A stretch of DNA of 64,000 nt from Sporisorium sorghi (Eukaryota > Basidiomycota > Ustilaginomycetes > Ustilaginales > Ustilaginaceae): assembly GCA_023212695.1 (NCBI GenBank), contig JALCCG010000071.1:18857-82856 (forward strand), given 5' to 3'. Numbering within the stretch: position 1 is the stretch's first letter; every line of letters begins with the position of its first letter. Under the pieces are notes generated by a model, which saw nothing but the letters and a program-made list of their open reading frames with translations, ran no database searches and was not told the DNA's origin. Positions 61,898-64,000 of this stretch are shown here, in pieces. Made by a program: the position numbers and the translations under genes.

Positions 61898-63097
61898 ATG
61901 ATCGGAGCTGCAGCTGCTGCCTCTCGCACGATCCTATCGTCTGGCCTTCGAAGCCAGCGTGCGACGATCGCCAATGCACCTTCGCTAGCTTCGCGCAGCT
62001 CTCTGCTGGCACCTGTGCAGCTTCGAGCTCTTCACACGTCGTTGCAACGCAGCGCGGCCAACCCGCAGTCGGGCAAGCCTGCTTCCGACTCGTGGTCGCA
62101 CACCAAGCAGAACATCAAGGAGGAAGCTGCATCGCTGCGATCCAGTGTCGAGTCGGCTATTGCTGGCGGCAACAAGGGCGAGGCGGCCGATGCGGCGGGA
62201 GCGGGTGCCAACACGAGCGGCGGAGGGGGCGGTCCCTCGGGCGCCTCGGAGATCCTCAAGGATGCGCGAAGCATCACGTCCGAGATGGCGCAGGCGGTTC
62301 CTCAGCCGGCGCTGCTGTGGGGTAGTGCCGGTGTGATCCCGTACGTCAGTACAGCAGGTGCGTCTATCTGGCTGGCGCGAAAGGAGCACCTGGTCAGCTT
62401 GGGACTGGACAAGTCGATGGACAGCGAGACGGCCAGTGCGCTGCTGCTGCACGCGCAGAACATCCAGGTCGGCTTTGGCGCTGTGCTGCTCTCGTTCCTC
62501 GGAGCCATCCACTGGGGCTTTGAGTTCAGCAAGTACGGCGGCGGTATCGGCAATACGCGCTATGCCATCGGCGTGCTGCCCCTGGTGCTTGGCTGGCCCA
62601 CCACGCTGCTCGCCCCGCAGATGGCACTCATCGCGCAGTGGGCCTCGTTTGTGGCCGTGTGGTTCATCGACCTGCGCGCCACCTCGGCCGGCTGGGTGCC
62701 TAAATGGTACTCAACCTACCGCTTCTGGCTCACCCTCGCCGTCGGCACCAGCATCATCGCCACCCTGGCCGGAACCAACTACTACGCGCCCGGCAGCCGC
62801 AGCACGCTCGGCGGCACCGCATCCAAACTTGAAGAGGAGGTCAAGGCCGATGGACCTACGAAGATGAAGCTGCTCAAACAGAGCGCGCACGGCAACAAGG
62901 GCGGTGTGATCAAGCACACCGAGGTGAGCGGCGACGTCGAGGCGACCAGCAGCGGTGCTGAGGGTGACAGCTACGTGACGATCGGCAACCCGAAGAGGAA
63001 GGAGGAGGAGAGGAAGGAGAAGGAGGAAGAGGAGAAGGAGGAGGAAGGGGGTGATGGCGACAAGAAGGACAAGAAGGAGGACGGCGAGGACAAGTAG
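61898..63097 (+). CDS. Mitochondrial DUF3429 membrane protein (TMEM69-like)
   Basis: 399 aa, single exon. The N-terminus is a mitochondrial presequence: acid-free for about 60 residues, rich in Arg, Ser and Ala (SRTILSSGLRSQRATIAN, LRALHTSLQRSA). A Gly-rich linker follows. Residues about 140-290 hold four to five membrane spans with DUF3429 landmarks: LLWGSAGVIPYVSTAG, NIQVGFGAVLLSFLGAIHWG, GNTRYAIGVLPLVLGWPTTLL, VAVWFIDLRATSAGWVPKWY and YRFWLTLAVGTSIIATLAG. Function of the family is not established; human TMEM69 is a mitochondrial member. The last ~40 residues are an uninterrupted Lys/Glu/Asp run (KEEERKEKEEEEKEEEGG) facing the matrix or intermembrane space. The start ATG follows a CACA leader. 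Confidence 0.85.
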   Translation: MIGAAAAASRTILSSGLRSQRATIANAPSLASRSSLLAPVQLRALHTSLQRSAANPQSGKPASDSWSHTKQNIKEEAASLRSSVESAIAGGNKGEAADAAGAGANTSGGGGGPSGASEILKDARSITSEMAQAVPQPALLWGSAGVIPYVSTAGASIWLARKEHLVSLGLDKSMDSETASALLLHAQNIQVGFGAVLLSFLGAIHWGFEFSKYGGGIGNTRYAIGVLPLVLGWPTTLLAPQMALIAQWASFVAVWFIDLRATSAGWVPKWYSTYRFWLTLAVGTSIIATLAGTNYYAPGSRSTLGGTASKLEEEVKADGPTKMKLLKQSAHGNKGGVIKHTEVSGDVEATSSGAEGDSYVTIGNPKRKEEERKEKEEEEKEEEGGDGDKKDKKEDGEDK

Positions 63098-63630
63098 ATC
63101 TGACGACGTCTTGATGGACGCTTTGAAGCGGTCGCTGCATCGATAAAAATCCATCACTTTTCCTGTACATACCCATCACCCTCTCTATGTTCGCAATATG
63201 CAAGTTCTCGCAACCACCAGCCGGCAAGTGAAGACGACGACGACGCTTGAGAAGGCAAGGTTGGACGCTCGTGTGACCTTGACCTATTAAACCAAGGCGG
63301 ACATCTCCTATCGGCCGATACAGCTCCAACCCAAATCTGCACGCAGCTGCACGATAGAGCGCACGTGCGCTCTACGAACTTCAGCCTCCGCTTTTTCTCA
63401 CTTTTGGCTCCTCTGTTCGGTCAGCCTGCACTATTCTTCCTACATTGTATCTCGCTCAAGATCGACCTGACGAAGCTTTTGAAGCTGTCCAAGGAGCGGA
63501 TCGTGCCCACGCCGAATGAAACAAGCTGGCAGGCAAAATGACCGATTGTGCGTAGAAACTCGGAATCGAAGCGTCGAAAATCATTTCTGCATGTGCATCG
63601 ATTCAATTTCAAAAAACCTTGGTGCCTCCG

Positions 63631-63631
<1 letters not shown>

Positions 63632-63664
<33 letters not shown>
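63632..63664. repeat. Poly(dA:dT) tract, 33 T
   Basis: Uninterrupted; about 535 nt after the DUF3429 stop. Confidence 0.85.
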
Positions 63665-63665
<1 letters not shown>

Positions 63666-63862
63666 GCTGTCGAATTAGATTTGTCGATCGAAAGCACAAG
63701 CTACAATCGCTGATCTCTTCACTCGACTCTGAATGAGATTCGAGAGTGCGGATGTTGGCAGTAGTATCGACGCTGAACGACACCCCTCGCGAGGCAGTCA
63801 GTGGGCGTTGGGTGTGCATGCGGGTGGATCTCTGCTCCCAGGCAAATTTCGCAACTGAATTC

Positions 63863-63863
<1 letters not shown>

Positions 63864-63910
<47 letters not shown>
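63864..63910. repeat. Poly(dA:dT) tract, 47 A
   Basis: Longest homopolymer in the window; the true length is uncertain, because such runs are hard to sequence. Confidence 0.75.
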
Positions 63911-63912
<2 letters not shown>

Positions 63913-64000
63913 GGAAAAAGGACACACAACTGGGCGCCTCGGGAAATTAAATTAAAAAAGGAAAAACAAGCCCCGGGCGCCACGGCCAAAGATTGTTGTG

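Larger units (their letters stand above)
63098..64000. other. Terminal intergenic region
   Basis: 903 nt with no gene recognised. Contains a 33-T tract and a 47-A tract. The ~90 nt after the A-tract are A-rich with odd G/C blocks (GGGCGCC repeated, CCCCGGGCGCC) and resemble the low-quality sequence seen after the A-run near 39054. Confidence 0.5.

Overview
This window looks like nuclear DNA of a smut-type basidiomycete (Ustilaginomycotina, Ustilago/Sporisorium/Pseudozyma-like). The gene families are fungal: SET1, a WOPR regulator, a Zn2Cys6 factor, HMT1, MAM3-like and ARA2-like proteins. Most genes are intron-poor, the few introns are short (57-189 nt, GT..AG), and C/G dominates third codon positions. 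That codon bias leaves long open frames antisense to real genes. The species cannot be fixed by reading alone.

Layout. 1-10.4 kb: 3' part of the splicing factor CLF1, convergent with SET1 (H3K4 methyltransferase); then VPS29 (retromer), SME1 (Sm core, three exons), ARL1 (Golgi GTPase, three exons) and a three-exon small protein of unknown function. 11.5-31.3 kb: mostly plus-strand single-exon genes, namely a CNNM/MAM3-like membrane protein, an ARA2-like aldo/keto reductase, RPN6, a minus-strand class I/II aminotransferase, an HMT1-type ABC transporter, a DUF2408/Cub1-like protein and a Nup2-like FG nucleoporin. 31.3-36.6 kb: a 5.3-kb stretch with no supportable gene, ending at a WOPR (Gti1/Pac2) transcription factor. 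38.7-40 kb: a G-rich minisatellite, a long A-tract and an N gap whose flanks are error-degraded copies of each other, probably a false assembly gap. 40-47.4 kb: two small unknown genes, an SMP-30-like lactonase, an MFS sugar transporter and a 27-codon relic of a second transporter. 47.4-55.7 kb: a Zn2Cys6 regulator, a two-exon aldehyde dehydrogenase and a divergent LEU2-like dehydrogenase. 55.9-63.1 kb: four genes for mitochondrial proteins in a row: complex I NDUFA8-type subunit, PPR protein, COX14-like assembly factor and a DUF3429 membrane protein.

There is no operon logic. The recurring architecture is divergent pairs sharing short promoters, several with 18-45 nt poly(dA:dT) tracts about 90-240 nt before a start codon. 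Splice sites given for SME1, ARL1, the 9.9-kb gene, the transporter, the aldehyde dehydrogenase, the LEU2-like gene, the NDUFA8-type gene and the COX14-like gene were worked out by hand from GT/AG sites, frame and family fit. No tRNA, rRNA, CRISPR array or intact transposon was seen.
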